Shown: positions 35,224 through 46,228, counted from the first letter of the stretch. The stretch is DNA of 64,000 bases from Vitreimonas flagellata (GCF_004634425.1 NZ_SBJL01000003.1:310001-374000); one strand, 5' to 3'. Numbers and translations are program-made. Notes: generated from the sequence alone by a model not told the origin.

Positions 35224-35604
35224 CTATTTCTGGCTATCGGCCGCCATGCTCGCCGCGATCGGGGCGAGTTGGATGGCGTCGTCGGTGAGCACGCGCAGAT
35301 TGGTGAAGGCGGCGGCGCGCTCGGCTTCGGTGTCGGCGTCGCGGAATTCGCTCATGCGCAGGCGCGCGTCGGTGGCGATGTCCTGAAAGATGCAGGGCAG
35401 CTCTTGTTCGACGCCAGCCTCGTTGAGCGCGATCGAGAGGCGCTCGGCGTCGCCGGAGAAATCGGCCAGATCGGCGAACAGGCGGGGCGTGATTTCGGTT
35501 TGGGCGTTGAGGGCGCGGGCGCCCGTTTCAACCTCGGACGATAGTGCGGAAACGTCGGTGAGCGCGAGCGAGCTCAGGAACGTCAAAGCGGCACAACTCA
35601 GCAT
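35224..35604 (-). CDS. Small hypothetical secreted protein
   Basis: The product has 126 residues starting MLSCAALTFLSSLALTDVSA, a likely signal peptide. The mature part is mostly helical and acidic (DLADFSGDAERLSIALNEAGVEQELPCIFQDI, AERAAAFTNLRVLTDDAIQ). One Cys pair is not formed, as only one Cys remains after cleavage. GGAGG stands six bases before the ATG. Not recognised. It is convergent with the DsbD operon and divergent from hisS. Confidence 0.65.
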   Translation of the reverse strand: MLSCAALTFLSSLALTDVSALSSEVETGARALNAQTEITPRLFADLADFSGDAERLSIALNEAGVEQELPCIFQDIATDARLRMSEFRDADTEAERAAAFTNLRVLTDDAIQLAPIAASMAADSQK

Positions 35605-35669
35605 GACGGGCCTCCCAGCGCCGATGGTAGGCATAGCCGCTGCAAGGCGGGCGCCGGATACTCTGTTCT

Positions 35670-35760
35670 GGGGATCGGGTTCTCGGGATTGGGGATTGGG
35701 ACGATTGGGCCGGCCTTGCCCAAAGCGCCCCCAATCCCTAATCCCCAATCCCTAATCCCG
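35670..35760. repeat. Repeat family 4 (GGGATTGGGGATTGGG inverted repeat)
   Basis: GGGATTGGGGATTGGG near 35685-35700 is opposed by CCCCCAATCCCTAATCCCC and CAATCCCTAATCCCG ending at 35760. The right side is partly a tandem of CCCTAATCCCCAAT. It fills the region just upstream of hisS. Confidence 0.7.
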
Positions 35761-35774
35761 CCCCGAGAAACATC

Positions 35775-37211
35775 ATGTCAGACACTAACGCCAATCGCCC
35801 GAAGCCCCGCCGCGCGCGGGGGCTGATGGATCGGCGCGGACCGGGGCTGGCGCTGGAGCGCGGCCTGATCCAGCGTATCGCCAAGGTGTACGAGACCTGG
35901 GGCTTTGAGCCGTTGGAGACGCCGGCGTTCGAATACGCCGACGCGCTGGGCAAGTTTCTGCCGGACCAGGATCGCCCGAACGAGGGCGTGTTTGCGCTGC
36001 AGGACGACGACGAGCAATGGCTGGCGCTGCGCTATGATTTAACCGCGCCGCTCGCGCGCTTCGTGGCCGAGAATTTCGACGCGCTGCCGAAGCCATATCG
36101 CCGTTGGGCGGCGGGCCCGGTGTGGCGCAATGAAAAGCCGGGGCCGGGGCGCTTCCGTGAATTCTGGCAGTGCGATGCTGACACCGTGGGCGCAGCTTCG
36201 CCGGCAGCAGACGCGGAAATGATCGCTGTTGCGTGCGCTGGCCTGGAAGCGGCGGGCGTGAAGCGCGGCGGATATCAGGTCAAATTCTCGACGCGTAAAT
36301 TGCTCGACGCGGTGTTGGAGAACATCGGCATCGCGGCCGATGCGTATTCGACGCGGCTTGTCGTGCTGCGCGCGATCGACAAGTTCGATCGTTTGGGACG
36401 CCAAGGTGTTGAGCTCTTGCTCGGCGATGGCCGCAAAGACGAGTCTGGTGATTTCACCAAGGGCGCGGGGCTCGACGCGAAGCAGCGCGCGGCCGTGATC
36501 GATCTGGTGATGGCGGGCGCAGGCTCGCGCGGCGATGTGTTGGCGCGTTTGGCCAAACTTGCGGGTGAGGCGGCGATCGCGGAATTGCGCGAGATTGATG
36601 CAGCGCTTTCGGCGCTTGGCATGGATGATGCGGCCGCGGCGATCGATCCGACGATCGTGCGTGGGCTTGAATATTACACCGGCGCGGTGTTCGAAGCGCA
36701 GCTGATCGGCGAGGGCGGGGCGAACTTTGGTTCGGTCGGCGGCGGTGGGCGTTACGATGACCTTGTCTCGCGCTTCCGAGGCGAACGCATTCCGGCCACG
36801 GGCTTCTCGATCGGTGTGTCGCGCTTAGCGGCGGCGTTGCAGGCGCAAGCGGCGGCTGAGGCGGATGGGCCGGTTGTTGTGCTGGTGATGGATCAGGCGC
36901 GCATCGCCGACGCGTTGGGCATGGCCGCTGAACTGCGGGCCGCTGGTGTGCGCGCGGAGGCCTATCTGGGCGGCGGCGGCATGAAGGCGCAGCTCAAATA
37001 TGCCGATAAGCGCGCAGCGCCTGTGGCCGTGATCCAAGGCGGCGATGAATTGGCCAAGGGCGTCGTCACGCTGAAAGATTTGAAGCTCGGCGCAAGGATC
37101 GCCTCGGAATTTGGCGAGGACCGGGAAGCCTATGCCAAGGCGCGGGAGAAGGTGCAGCAAGACGCGCCCCGTGCTCAACTGGTGGCTGCCGTCAAGTCCA
37201 TGCTCGGTTGA
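35775..37211 (+). CDS. hisS: Histidyl-tRNA synthetase
   Basis: The product has 478 residues and joins His to tRNA-His. Class II motif 2 is VWRNEKPGPGRFREFWQCDADTVG and the His-binding segments are RGLEYYTGAVFEA and GGGGRYDDLV. The C-terminal anticodon domain begins VVVLVMDQARIADALGMAAELRAAG. The QCDADTVG version of motif 2 belongs to the alphaproteobacterial HisRS type, which is known to read a tRNA-His without the extra G at position -1. The gene starts 14 bases after repeat family 4. Confidence 0.95.
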   Translation: MSDTNANRPKPRRARGLMDRRGPGLALERGLIQRIAKVYETWGFEPLETPAFEYADALGKFLPDQDRPNEGVFALQDDDEQWLALRYDLTAPLARFVAENFDALPKPYRRWAAGPVWRNEKPGPGRFREFWQCDADTVGAASPAADAEMIAVACAGLEAAGVKRGGYQVKFSTRKLLDAVLENIGIAADAYSTRLVVLRAIDKFDRLGRQGVELLLGDGRKDESGDFTKGAGLDAKQRAAVIDLVMAGAGSRGDVLARLAKLAGEAAIAELREIDAALSALGMDDAAAAIDPTIVRGLEYYTGAVFEAQLIGEGGANFGSVGGGGRYDDLVSRFRGERIPATGFSIGVSRLAAALQAQAAAEADGPVVVLVMDQARIADALGMAAELRAAGVRAEAYLGGGGMKAQLKYADKRAAPVAVIQGGDELAKGVVTLKDLKLGARIASEFGEDREAYAKAREKVQQDAPRAQLVAAVKSMLG

Positions 37212-37382
37212 TTTCGTGGCATTGGCGAAACAAGCAGCATTCTTTGGTTAGCGGCGCGCAAAAGTGCGACAAACTGCCTTGACCGACGAAGGGTATATCG
37301 TCAGTCTGCCACTCGATCGCCGCAAAGCGTCGTCTGGCGGTCGCGTTTCGGGGAGGAGACGCCCTCTTATAAGCGACGCTCG

Positions 37383-37418
37383 CGGCCCGCGCCTCAAAGC
37401 GCGGGCCGTAGTCGTTTT
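37383..37418 (+). terminator. Rho-independent terminator
   Basis: CGGCCCGCGC-CTCAAA-GCGCGGGCCG followed by TAGTCGTTTTAG. It lies 170 bases past the hisS stop and 40 bases from the nhaA stop, so it could end either, or a small RNA from the gap. Confidence 0.65.
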
Positions 37419-37460
37419 AGCGGCTTTGTTTGATTAGCGGGCTTGTTTGAAGCTTTCGCG

Positions 37461-38720
37461 TCAGCCGCGCGGCGGGGCGTCGATATTTTCGATCACCCCG
37501 CGCGCTTCGGCCAAATCTTCCCCCGGCCCCAATGTCGCGTGCGCGCCTGGCGCAAGCTTGCGGCAGCACCACCAAAGCACGGCGAGGCCGGCCAGCGCGG
37601 AAATGAGCGAGCCGCCCAGCACGCCGAAGCGCACGGGCGTGGCGATGTCGCCGGCGCCGAAGGCGAGGTTGCCAATAAAGAGGCTCATGGTGAAGCCGAT
37701 GCCGGCAAGCATCGCTGTGCCGATCATCTGCATCAAGGTGCCAGGCAGGCGTTGGCGGAACGCTGCGGAAGCGACGAGCGCCGCGATCGTGATGCCGATC
37801 GGCTTGCCGAGGACGAGGCCTGCGGAGATGCCGAGTGCGACCGGGTGCAGCAGCGCCTCGAGACCCGCGCCGTGCAGCACCACGCCGGCATTGGCGAGCG
37901 CGAAGATCGGCATGATGGCGAATTGCACCCAGCGCTTCAGTGCGTGTTCGGCGGTGATGAGCGGGGAGCCGCCAGCCTTGTCGCGCATCGGTACGGCAAG
38001 CGCCGTCAGTACGCCGGCGATGGTGGCGTGCACGCCGGACACCAGCATGAAGCCCCAAAGCACGAGCCCGAGCGCCCAGTAGAAAAGCAGATTGGTTACG
38101 CCGCCGCGGTTCATCATCAGCATGACGAGGAAGGTCACGGCAGCGCCCCCGAGCGCCCAGCCGGTCAAGTGCGTCGAATAGAAGAGCGCGATCACGACGA
38201 TGGCGCCCAAATCGTCGATGATGGCGAGCGCCAACAGGAAGAGGCGCAGGCCCCCCGGCACGCGTGGGCCGAGCAGGGACATCACCCCCAGCGCAAAGGC
38301 GATGTCGGTGGCGGCCGGGATGGCCCAACCGCGCAGATATTCAGGATGCGAGAGATTGATGGCCACATAGATGAGCGCAGGGACGGCCATGCCGCCGATC
38401 GCGCCGGCCATTGGCAGCGCTGCTTCGCGTGGGTTTTTGAATGGGCCTTCGACGGTCTCGCGCTTCAGCTCAAGGCCGACATAGAGAAAGAAGATCACCA
38501 TCAGCGCGTCGTTGATGACGAGGTGCAGGTTCACCGCGTGCGCGGCGGCGCCGAATCCCACGGAAAGGCCGGCGATTTGGTCCTCGAGCAGGTGGTGGAA
38601 GGCCTCGCCCGTCGGCCCATTCAGAAGAATGAAGGACAGGATCGTCGCGGCGATCAGAATGTAGCCGGGTGTGGTGTCTTTATCCCACCAGGATGTCGCC
38701 TGACCTTGCGCGGCCGCCAT
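37461..38720 (-). CDS. nhaA: Na+/H+ antiporter NhaA
   Basis: The product has 419 residues with twelve predicted membrane helices. It exchanges two H+ for one Na+ and protects against sodium and alkali. Asp139 in PAATDIAFALG and the pair Asp169/Asp170 in AIIDDLGAI correspond to E. coli Asp133, Asp163 and Asp164. AAGGAG lies seven bases before the ATG at 38720, better than a TTG one codon earlier. Monocistronic. Confidence 0.95.
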   Translation of the reverse strand: MAAAQGQATSWWDKDTTPGYILIAATILSFILLNGPTGEAFHHLLEDQIAGLSVGFGAAAHAVNLHLVINDALMVIFFLYVGLELKRETVEGPFKNPREAALPMAGAIGGMAVPALIYVAINLSHPEYLRGWAIPAATDIAFALGVMSLLGPRVPGGLRLFLLALAIIDDLGAIVVIALFYSTHLTGWALGGAAVTFLVMLMMNRGGVTNLLFYWALGLVLWGFMLVSGVHATIAGVLTALAVPMRDKAGGSPLITAEHALKRWVQFAIMPIFALANAGVVLHGAGLEALLHPVALGISAGLVLGKPIGITIAALVASAAFRQRLPGTLMQMIGTAMLAGIGFTMSLFIGNLAFGAGDIATPVRFGVLGGSLISALAGLAVLWWCCRKLAPGAHATLGPGEDLAEARGVIENIDAPPRG

Positions 38721-39001
38721 CAACTTGCTCCTTCTTGCTTGGGCGCGAACCTAAGGCGCTGATCTCACGAGGCAATCAAAATAGGTGCGACCAAGGCGCG
38801 CCCATTCTGGGTCGCGCAATCCACAACTTGCTCACAAGGGGCGCGGCGCGCGCTGCGGCAGCGTGTGGTCAAAAGTGTGGCGAACAAGCTGCGACGCAAC
38901 AAAAGTTTCATCAACCCGTAGCCGATTTGTTGAAAACCCTCTTTAGCTCCCCGCACGCAACAGGGCGGCTGAACGCCCTAAGATTGCCCGGGGGTGTTCA
39001 A

Positions 39002-41506
39002 ATGTTCTCCAAAAAGTTTTTGTCTGGCGCGGCTCTGACCGCGCTATCGATCGCGGCGTCAACGGGCGCCGCCCACGCGCAATCGACTGCTTCGCAGGTG
39101 GCCGAAGAAGAGATGATCGTCGTCACCGGTTCTCGCCGTGACGCGGACGGCCTGCTGATCGAGCAAGCGCCGAAGGCTCGTACGACGATCACGGAAGAGT
39201 ACATCACGACGCAAACGGCGGGTCAGTCGATCCTCAACACTGTAAACTTGGTGCCAGGCGTCAACTTCACCAACAACGACGCGTACGGCAGCTCGGGCGG
39301 CAACATCCGCATGCGCGGTTTCGACGGCAATCGCATCTCGCTGACGGTCGATGGCGTGCCGCTGAACGACACCGGCAATTACGCGATCTATTCGAACCAG
39401 CAGCTTGATCCGGAACTGATCTCGCGCGCCAGCGTGAACATGGGCACAACCGACGTCGACAGCCCGACCGCATCGGCCACGGGCGGCACGATCAATTACA
39501 CCACGCGCGTGCCGAGCGATGAGTTCGGCCTGACGGTGCAGCCGTCGATCGGTTCGGACAATTTCTTCCGTGGCTTCGCGATGCTCGACACCGGCGCGTT
39601 TGGCCCGACGGACGCGACGGCGTTCATCGCCGGCTCGTACACGACCTATGATCAATTCGTCGGCCCGGGCGATCTGGAAAAAATCCAGCTCAACGGCCGT
39701 CTCTATCAGCCGCTCGGCGGCGATGATTTCATCAGCATTTCCGGTCACTACAACCGCAACCGCAATGCGTTCTATCGCCAGGGCAGCGCGGCGGAGTGGG
39801 CGGCTAACCCGAACTTCTCGAACATCGACACCTGCGTGCGCGACACCATCGCGGGCGACAATGGCGACGTCGCGGGCCGAACCAACGACAATTTCGGCAG
39901 CTCATCGAACAACAACGACCCGGCCAGCTGCACGAACTATTACGGCCTGCGCATCAACCCGTCGGATACGGCCAACATCCGCGCGCAATCGCGGTTCTCG
40001 CTCGGCGAAAACCTGACACTGACGGTTGACCCGACCGTGCAATACACGATGGCCAATGGCGGCGGCACGACCGTGATCAACGAAACCGACAACCGCCTCC
40101 GCGCGGGCGTCGTCGGCATCGCCAACAGCGACAGCGTCAACGATGCGTGCGCCGTGTTCGTTGGCACCACCGCGGGCGTCGACTTGAACGGCGATTGCGA
40201 TACGCTCGACAGCGTTCGTCTCTATTCGCCGTCTAACACCAACACGCTGCGCTACGCCGTGACGGCGTCGCTGATTTGGGACCTGAATGACAGCAACCGC
40301 GTGATCTTCGGCTACACCTATGACACGGGCCGTCACCGCCAGACCGGCGAGTACGGCTTGCTCGACTCGAGCGGCGATCCGCTCGACGTTTGGGGCGGCA
40401 AGGACGAGATCGGCGCCGATCCGATCCTGACTCTCGCTGGCGACGTGTTCCAGAAGCGCAACCGCTTGTCGGTGGCGAGCCTCTCGCAGCCAAGCATCCG
40501 CTACATCGGCGACTTCCTGGACGACACGGTGACCGTTGACCTCGGCGTCCGCGCGCCGTTCTTCACGCGTGAACTGGATCAACGCTGCTACGTCACGGCC
40601 GGCAGCTCGAGCGATCCGACCTGCCCGAGCGGCACGTTCGTGCCGTCGGGCGTGGCGCCGTTCGAAGCGGAAGTTGAATACGAAGACGTGCTGCCGAGCG
40701 TTGGTCTGACGTTCCGTCCGAGCGACACGCAGCAAGTCTATTTTAGCTACGCGGAAGGCCTCTCGGCGCCGCGCACGGACGACCTCTACAACGGTCTCTC
40801 CGCCGCGCAGCTCGACGTGGTCGAGCCGGAAACGACGCAATCGTTCGACATCGGCTATCGTTATAGCGGTGAGAACCTCTACGCATCGGTTGGCGCCTGG
40901 CACTCGCAGTTCCAGAACCGCATCGTGCGCGTGTTCGACCAAGATCAAGGCATCAACATCTCGCGCAACGTCGGTGACGTTGAAATGCAGGGTGCTGAAC
41001 TCTCGCTCGGCTATCAGGTCACGGACGCGCTCTCGGCGCTGTTCTCGACCGCTTACACCGAAAGCGAAGTGCAGGATAACCTGCAAACGGGCGTCGATGC
41101 CGATGGTCCGGACAACATCGCGGGCAATAGCGACGACAACGCGCCGATCTTCGCGTTGACGGGCGGCAAGACGCTGGTGGAAACGCCGGATTGGACGGCC
41201 ACGGCCCGCTTCGAGTACGAAATCGGCAACGTGCTGCTCGGTCTGCAAGGTCGCTATGTCGGCGAACGTTGGGCGACCGACGTCAACGACCAAGTCGCTG
41301 ACTCGTACACGACGTTCGACATCGACGCGCGATACAACGTGAACGACAATAGCTGGCTGCAGTTCAACATCATCAACGTGACCGACGAGTTCTATTTCGG
41401 CTCGATCAGCACGCAGGTGGCGACGACCGGTCCAGGCTCGGGCACTGTGCGCTACAATATCGGTGCGCCGCGCACGTTCATGATGTCGCTGCACACGCAG
41501 TTCTAA
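39002..41506 (+). CDS. TonB-dependent outer-membrane receptor
   Basis: The product has 834 residues. Signal peptide MFSKKFLSGAALTALSIAASTGAAHA; plug domain about 45-180 starting EMIVVTGSRRDADG, with RMRGFDGNRISLTVDGVPLNDTGNY; then a beta-barrel of about 620 residues ending RTFMMSLHTQF with terminal aromatic Phe, the outer-membrane insertion signal. The substrate (siderophore, vitamin, sugar) cannot be told from the sequence. No Fur-like site is visible upstream. A strong terminator follows. No transporter genes adjoin it. Confidence 0.92.
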   Translation: MFSKKFLSGAALTALSIAASTGAAHAQSTASQVAEEEMIVVTGSRRDADGLLIEQAPKARTTITEEYITTQTAGQSILNTVNLVPGVNFTNNDAYGSSGGNIRMRGFDGNRISLTVDGVPLNDTGNYAIYSNQQLDPELISRASVNMGTTDVDSPTASATGGTINYTTRVPSDEFGLTVQPSIGSDNFFRGFAMLDTGAFGPTDATAFIAGSYTTYDQFVGPGDLEKIQLNGRLYQPLGGDDFISISGHYNRNRNAFYRQGSAAEWAANPNFSNIDTCVRDTIAGDNGDVAGRTNDNFGSSSNNNDPASCTNYYGLRINPSDTANIRAQSRFSLGENLTLTVDPTVQYTMANGGGTTVINETDNRLRAGVVGIANSDSVNDACAVFVGTTAGVDLNGDCDTLDSVRLYSPSNTNTLRYAVTASLIWDLNDSNRVIFGYTYDTGRHRQTGEYGLLDSSGDPLDVWGGKDEIGADPILTLAGDVFQKRNRLSVASLSQPSIRYIGDFLDDTVTVDLGVRAPFFTRELDQRCYVTAGSSSDPTCPSGTFVPSGVAPFEAEVEYEDVLPSVGLTFRPSDTQQVYFSYAEGLSAPRTDDLYNGLSAAQLDVVEPETTQSFDIGYRYSGENLYASVGAWHSQFQNRIVRVFDQDQGINISRNVGDVEMQGAELSLGYQVTDALSALFSTAYTESEVQDNLQTGVDADGPDNIAGNSDDNAPIFALTGGKTLVETPDWTATARFEYEIGNVLLGLQGRYVGERWATDVNDQVADSYTTFDIDARYNVNDNSWLQFNIINVTDEFYFGSISTQVATTGPGSGTVRYNIGAPRTFMMSLHTQF

Positions 41507-41544
41507 GCCAAACGCGTCTATCCTCCCTAAGACGCAAACCTAGG

Positions 41545-41580
41545 AAGGAGCGGTCCCCCAGGGCCGCTCCTTTTGTTTTG
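41545..41580 (+). terminator. Rho-independent terminator after the TonB-dependent receptor
   Basis: AAGGAGCGGTCC-CCCAG-GGCCGCTCCTT followed by TTGTTTTG, 39 bases past the stop. Confidence 0.85.
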
Positions 41581-41672
41581 GGCGTTGGGGGAGCGGGCGG
41601 TGCGCAAACAGGAAGGGCGGCGCTTGCGCTTCGCCCTTTTTGCGTCGAGCGGGCTGGCGCGGGCGCGTGCGC

Positions 41673-42365
41673 TCAACGCGACGCGCGGCGGGCGGTGCGG
41701 CTTTGGGCGAAGTCGGGGAAGGTTTCTTCGAGCGAGTCGCGATCGGGCAAGATGTAGAACACGCCGCCGCGCGCGAAGGTGGGCTGGATGATGCGCTCGT
41801 AGAATTCGGGCGAGACGTTGATGCAGCCGTGGGTGATGCGGTTGTCGTTCGGCGTCGGCGAGGCGAGACGCTCGGCGCGTCGCTCGCGCGGCACCATCGC
41901 GATCGGATGGATGGAAACGGCAGAGTCGTAATCGACCCAGAGCACGGGCCCGGCGTCGACCGACGGGCCATAGCCGCCGACAAAACGCCCGGCCGGCGTC
42001 GTGCGGTCGCGGCCTGGAATTGCGGAGAGCGCAAGGCCTGCGACGCCCGGCGCGATGTGATCGCCACGCGCGGAGCCAAACAAGCCAGGCGCTGCGCCGC
42101 GCAGGCGTCCATCGGCGCCGAACACCAAGATTTGGGCTGTCTCTTTGTCGATGATCGCGAACGGATAGCCGTGGGCGTCGCGCGAGGCGAGAACCCAGCC
42201 CGCAAGTTCGATCGCTGTTGCGGAGACTTCTTGATCGGGCGGCAACTGATCTGCCGCGGAAAGGGGCTGCGCGCCGGCATCCTCGGCCTGGGCGATGCCC
42301 AAGGTCGAGAATGCCAGCGCCAGCGAGCCAAGTACGGCTCTGGTTGTTTGCACCCACATGTTCAT
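41673..42365 (-). CDS. L,D-transpeptidase (ErfK/YbiS/YcfS/YnhG family)
   Basis: The product has 230 residues with a signal peptide (VLGSLALAFSTLGIAQA). The catalytic site is ITHGCINVSPEFYERI with Cys in HGCINV and a His before it (SIHPIAM). Such enzymes make 3-3 peptidoglycan cross-links or attach lipoproteins. A periplasmic location is expected. The start was set at the ATG giving a proper signal peptide; ATG 42359 is also possible. Confidence 0.87.
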   Translation of the reverse strand: MNMWVQTTRAVLGSLALAFSTLGIAQAEDAGAQPLSAADQLPPDQEVSATAIELAGWVLASRDAHGYPFAIIDKETAQILVFGADGRLRGAAPGLFGSARGDHIAPGVAGLALSAIPGRDRTTPAGRFVGGYGPSVDAGPVLWVDYDSAVSIHPIAMVPRERRAERLASPTPNDNRITHGCINVSPEFYERIIQPTFARGGVFYILPDRDSLEETFPDFAQSRTARRASR

Positions 42366-42431
42366 GCGGCGGTTCCTTAGAACGATAGAAGAAGTCCTTG
42401 TCCGAACCGTCGTCATGAAATGTGCGCGAAA

Positions 42432-42680
42432 TTAGCCGCGCGGCCGACGGGCCGGTTGCGTTTCGAGCGCCGTGACACGGCCTTCGATCGCATCGAGGCG
42501 CTGGTTGGCGCGTTGCGAGTTTTGGTTCGCGGCCTGCGCGTTTTGCGCTGCGCTCTGCACCTGCGCGTCGATGGAATCGAGGCGCGTATTGATTTGGGCG
42601 ATATCGTCACGCGTCGCGCAAGCGCCGAGGCTCAAGGCCGCAACCATTGCCGCGCCGGTAAGGTACTTTGTAATACGCAT
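42432..42680 (-). CDS. Small coiled-coil lipoprotein (Lpp-like)
   Basis: The product has 82 residues: signal peptide and lipobox (LSLGAC), then a heptad-repeat helix (RDDIAQINTRLDSIDAQVQSAAQ, then NQNSQRANQRLDAIEGRV) and a basic tail ARRPRG. It resembles murein lipoprotein Lpp in layout but the C-terminal Lys needed for peptidoglycan attachment is missing. It lies upstream of the L,D-transpeptidase gene on the same strand, 66 bases away; such an enzyme could act on a lipoprotein, but no Lys tail supports this. Confidence 0.72.
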   Translation of the reverse strand: MRITKYLTGAAMVAALSLGACATRDDIAQINTRLDSIDAQVQSAAQNAQAANQNSQRANQRLDAIEGRVTALETQPARRPRG

Positions 42681-42911
42681 TCTAATATCCCTCATTCTGC
42701 GGAACGCAGTTCTGCGCCCACCCCAACGGCGGTAACAATCTTAACCGCTATTGGTTCCGCGAGCTACTCGGCGTTGACCGCGTTTTTTCTGAGGCAAAGA
42801 AAGCAGCGTTGAGCGTTCCGCTCGCGCTTGATGCTTGGGTGCTTGGTTTTGCTGAAGTTTCGCCTCTCGCGCGAATGCAGCGAAGGGCGCGTGATCCAAC
42901 AAAACAAACGA

Positions 42912-42941
42912 CAAAAAAACGGCGGAGCTTGCGCTCCGCCG
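42912..42941 (-). terminator. Rho-independent terminator of groESL
   Basis: On the minus strand CGGCGGAGC-GCAA-GCTCCGCCG is followed by seven T. It lies 28 bases downstream of the groEL stop. The rest of the 42681-42968 gap holds no gene I can support. Confidence 0.9.
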
Positions 42942-42968
42942 TTTCCGTTTTCGTAGCCGGTGGCTGGA

Positions 42969-44713
<1,745 letters not shown>

Positions 44714-44732
44714 GCTTCGCCGCGAAGCGCCC

Positions 44733-45050
44733 TTAGGCCGCTTCCTTCTTCGCCTTCTTCGTTTCGATGACGCCCAGGATGTCGGACTCCTTCATGATGA
44801 GGAGCTCTTCGCCGTCCACTTTCACTTCCGTGCCCGACCACTTGCCGAACAGGATGCGATCGCCGACTTTCACGTCGAGCTTGATGTACTCGCCGTCTTC
44901 ATCGCGCGTACCGGGGCCGACGGCGACGACTTCACCTTCTTGCGGCTTCTCTTGAGCCGTCTCGGGGATGATGATCCCGCCGCGGGTCTTTTCTTCTTCC
45001 TTCACGCGCTTCACGAGCACGCGATCGTGCAGGGGACGAAAGCTGGCCAC
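44733..45050 (-). CDS. groES: Co-chaperonin GroES (10 kDa)
   Basis: The product has 105 residues. It caps the GroEL ring. Seen: [18 protein letters not shown], the mobile loop [15 protein letters not shown] that binds GroEL, and [40 protein letters not shown] start at 45050 is chosen: it gives the normal N-terminus and has AAGGGAGA seven bases upstream. An ATG at 45074 would add eight atypical residues. The tail KKAKKEAA is slightly longer than usual. First gene of the groESL operon. Confidence 0.95.
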   Translation of the reverse strand: MASFRPLHDRVLVKRVKEEEKTRGGIIIPETAQEKPQEGEVVAVGPGTRDEDGEYIKLDVKVGDRILFGKWSGTEVKVDGEELLIMKESDILGVIETKKAKKEAA

Positions 45051-45103
45051 GTCCTGATCTCCCTTAGGTTGCATAGAGCCTATTTGAGCCCCCGGGCGGC
45101 GCG

Positions 45104-45130
45104 TTAGCACTCGCCGCCGTCGGTTGCTAA
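45104..45130. promoter_or_regulatory. CIRCE element (HrcA operator)
   Basis: TTAGCACTC (45104-45112), nine spacer bases, then GGTTGCTAA (45122-45130). The consensus is TTAGCACTC-N9-GAGTGCTAA; the left arm is perfect and the right arm agrees in seven of nine. It lies 54 bases upstream of the groES GTG, so HrcA should repress groESL. hrcA itself is not in the window. Confidence 0.9.
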
Positions 45131-45234
45131 CGGCGCGTAGGTAGGGGGGCCGAGACGGAGGGTCAACACCCCACCCCAATCGTTCAGCACGATTTTTTTG
45201 GCGCCTAAGGACGAGATTGGGCGTTGGCTACCCC

Positions 45235-45402
45235 ATGAGCCTCCCGCCGAGCCACGATCCGCAACCCGACCAGCCTGAACCTCCAGCCCAGCCGCCGGTC
45301 GAGGTCCCAGAGCCCCCGATCGCCGACCCGCCGAAATCCCCCGGCGCGCCGCCGCCCGTGACGGCCGTCGGCATCATGTGGGGCGAGGCCTGGCTGCACT
45401 GA
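45235..45402 (+). CDS. Possible proline-rich 55-residue protein
   Basis: The ORF runs from MSLPPSHD through PEPPAQPPVEVPEPPIADPP to GIMWGEAWLH. About one third of residues are Pro. No ribosome-binding site is strong. Short Pro-rich proteins of this kind are found scattered in Alphaproteobacteria, but low complexity means the open frame may arise by chance. It is divergent from groES. Confidence 0.35.
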   Translation: MSLPPSHDPQPDQPEPPAQPPVEVPEPPIADPPKSPGAPPPVTAVGIMWGEAWLH

Positions 45403-45475
45403 AGCGGGCCCACGGTCACAGCGCGCATGGCCCTGTCGCCGCCAGTGTTGCACTGGGGCGGACAGGAGATGCGTG

Positions 45476-46171
45476 ATGCGTATGTTTACTCACAGCGCTT
45501 TTGCCGTACTTTCAGCGGCTCTGTTGGCGGCGCCGGCGTCGGCGCAAGGATTTCGTCCCGGCGATGTTGCGCGCGCGCCGCCGGCGGCGGAGGTGCAGCA
45601 AGCGCGACCGCGCGTGGTCGAGCGCCGCTACATGGTGATGCCCGTCAGCATCTACGCGAACGATGAGACAGGGCCGGATTGGGCGGGCTCGGACGAGGTC
45701 TATGCGATCTTTCGCGATGCTTCGACGAACTCCGCTGTGCGCACGCAAACCTTCGGCAACGTCGACACCGGGCATACGCGCTATTTCTCGCAGGCGCAGG
45801 CGTGCCTTGCGCCGCTCGGCGCTACCCAGACTGACAACGAAGGCAAGGTGATTGCGTGGCGGTGCCGCGCGGGTGGGATGCGTGCGCCGTTTGCGTTCCG
45901 GGTTGAACTCTATGAGTCCGATGGCGACGGCGGCGCGCGCAGTCTTGTGGATTGGGGCGCGTGCCTTGGCGCAGCGCCAGGCGAAGTGCAGCGCGCGTGC
46001 TTGGACGATTTGGTCGGTGCGGCGGATGTGAGCTTGCGGCCGATGCATTTGGGGCGCTTGCGGCGTGCGGGCGACGAGCGGGCGTTTAACGTTCGCCTTG
46101 GCGGCTATACGTTCACCTACAAGGTCGTGCGTCTGGAAGATCATGTCGTCGAAGCGACGTTCGGCCAATAA
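45476..46171 (+). CDS. Hypothetical exported protein
   Basis: The product has 231 residues with a signal peptide (MRMFTHSAFAVLSAALLAAPASA). The mature part contains ERRYMVMPVSIYANDETGPDWAGSDEVYAIFRD and three Cys-containing segments (QACLAPL, WRCRAGG, GACLGAAPGE, RACLDDL), so two disulfides are possible. The pattern 'A(N)DETGPDWAGSDEVY' recalls domains that bind calcium by an acidic loop. Not recognised. AGGAGA stands seven bases before the ATG. Confidence 0.7.
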   Translation: MRMFTHSAFAVLSAALLAAPASAQGFRPGDVARAPPAAEVQQARPRVVERRYMVMPVSIYANDETGPDWAGSDEVYAIFRDASTNSAVRTQTFGNVDTGHTRYFSQAQACLAPLGATQTDNEGKVIAWRCRAGGMRAPFAFRVELYESDGDGGARSLVDWGACLGAAPGEVQRACLDDLVGAADVSLRPMHLGRLRRAGDERAFNVRLGGYTFTYKVVRLEDHVVEATFGQ

Positions 46172-46177
46172 ACGAAA

Positions 46178-46213
46178 GAGCCGCCTCGCTTGCGCGGGGC
46201 GGCTCTCCGTTTG
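46178..46213. terminator. Bidirectional rho-independent terminator
   Basis: GAGCCGCCTCGC-TTGC-GCGGGGCGGCTC followed by TCCGTTTG on the plus strand and by TTTCGTTTATT on the minus strand. It serves the convergent exported-protein and RcnB-like genes. Confidence 0.82.
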
Positions 46214-46228
46214 TCCCTCTTTCGCGCG

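Noticed and set aside
41600-41645. Second hairpin after the TonB-dependent receptor (AAGGGCG ... CGCCCTTTTT)
   Set aside because: It could end either the receptor or the L,D-transpeptidase transcript, but the pairing is only seven to eight bases and the strong terminator at 41545 already explains the receptor end.
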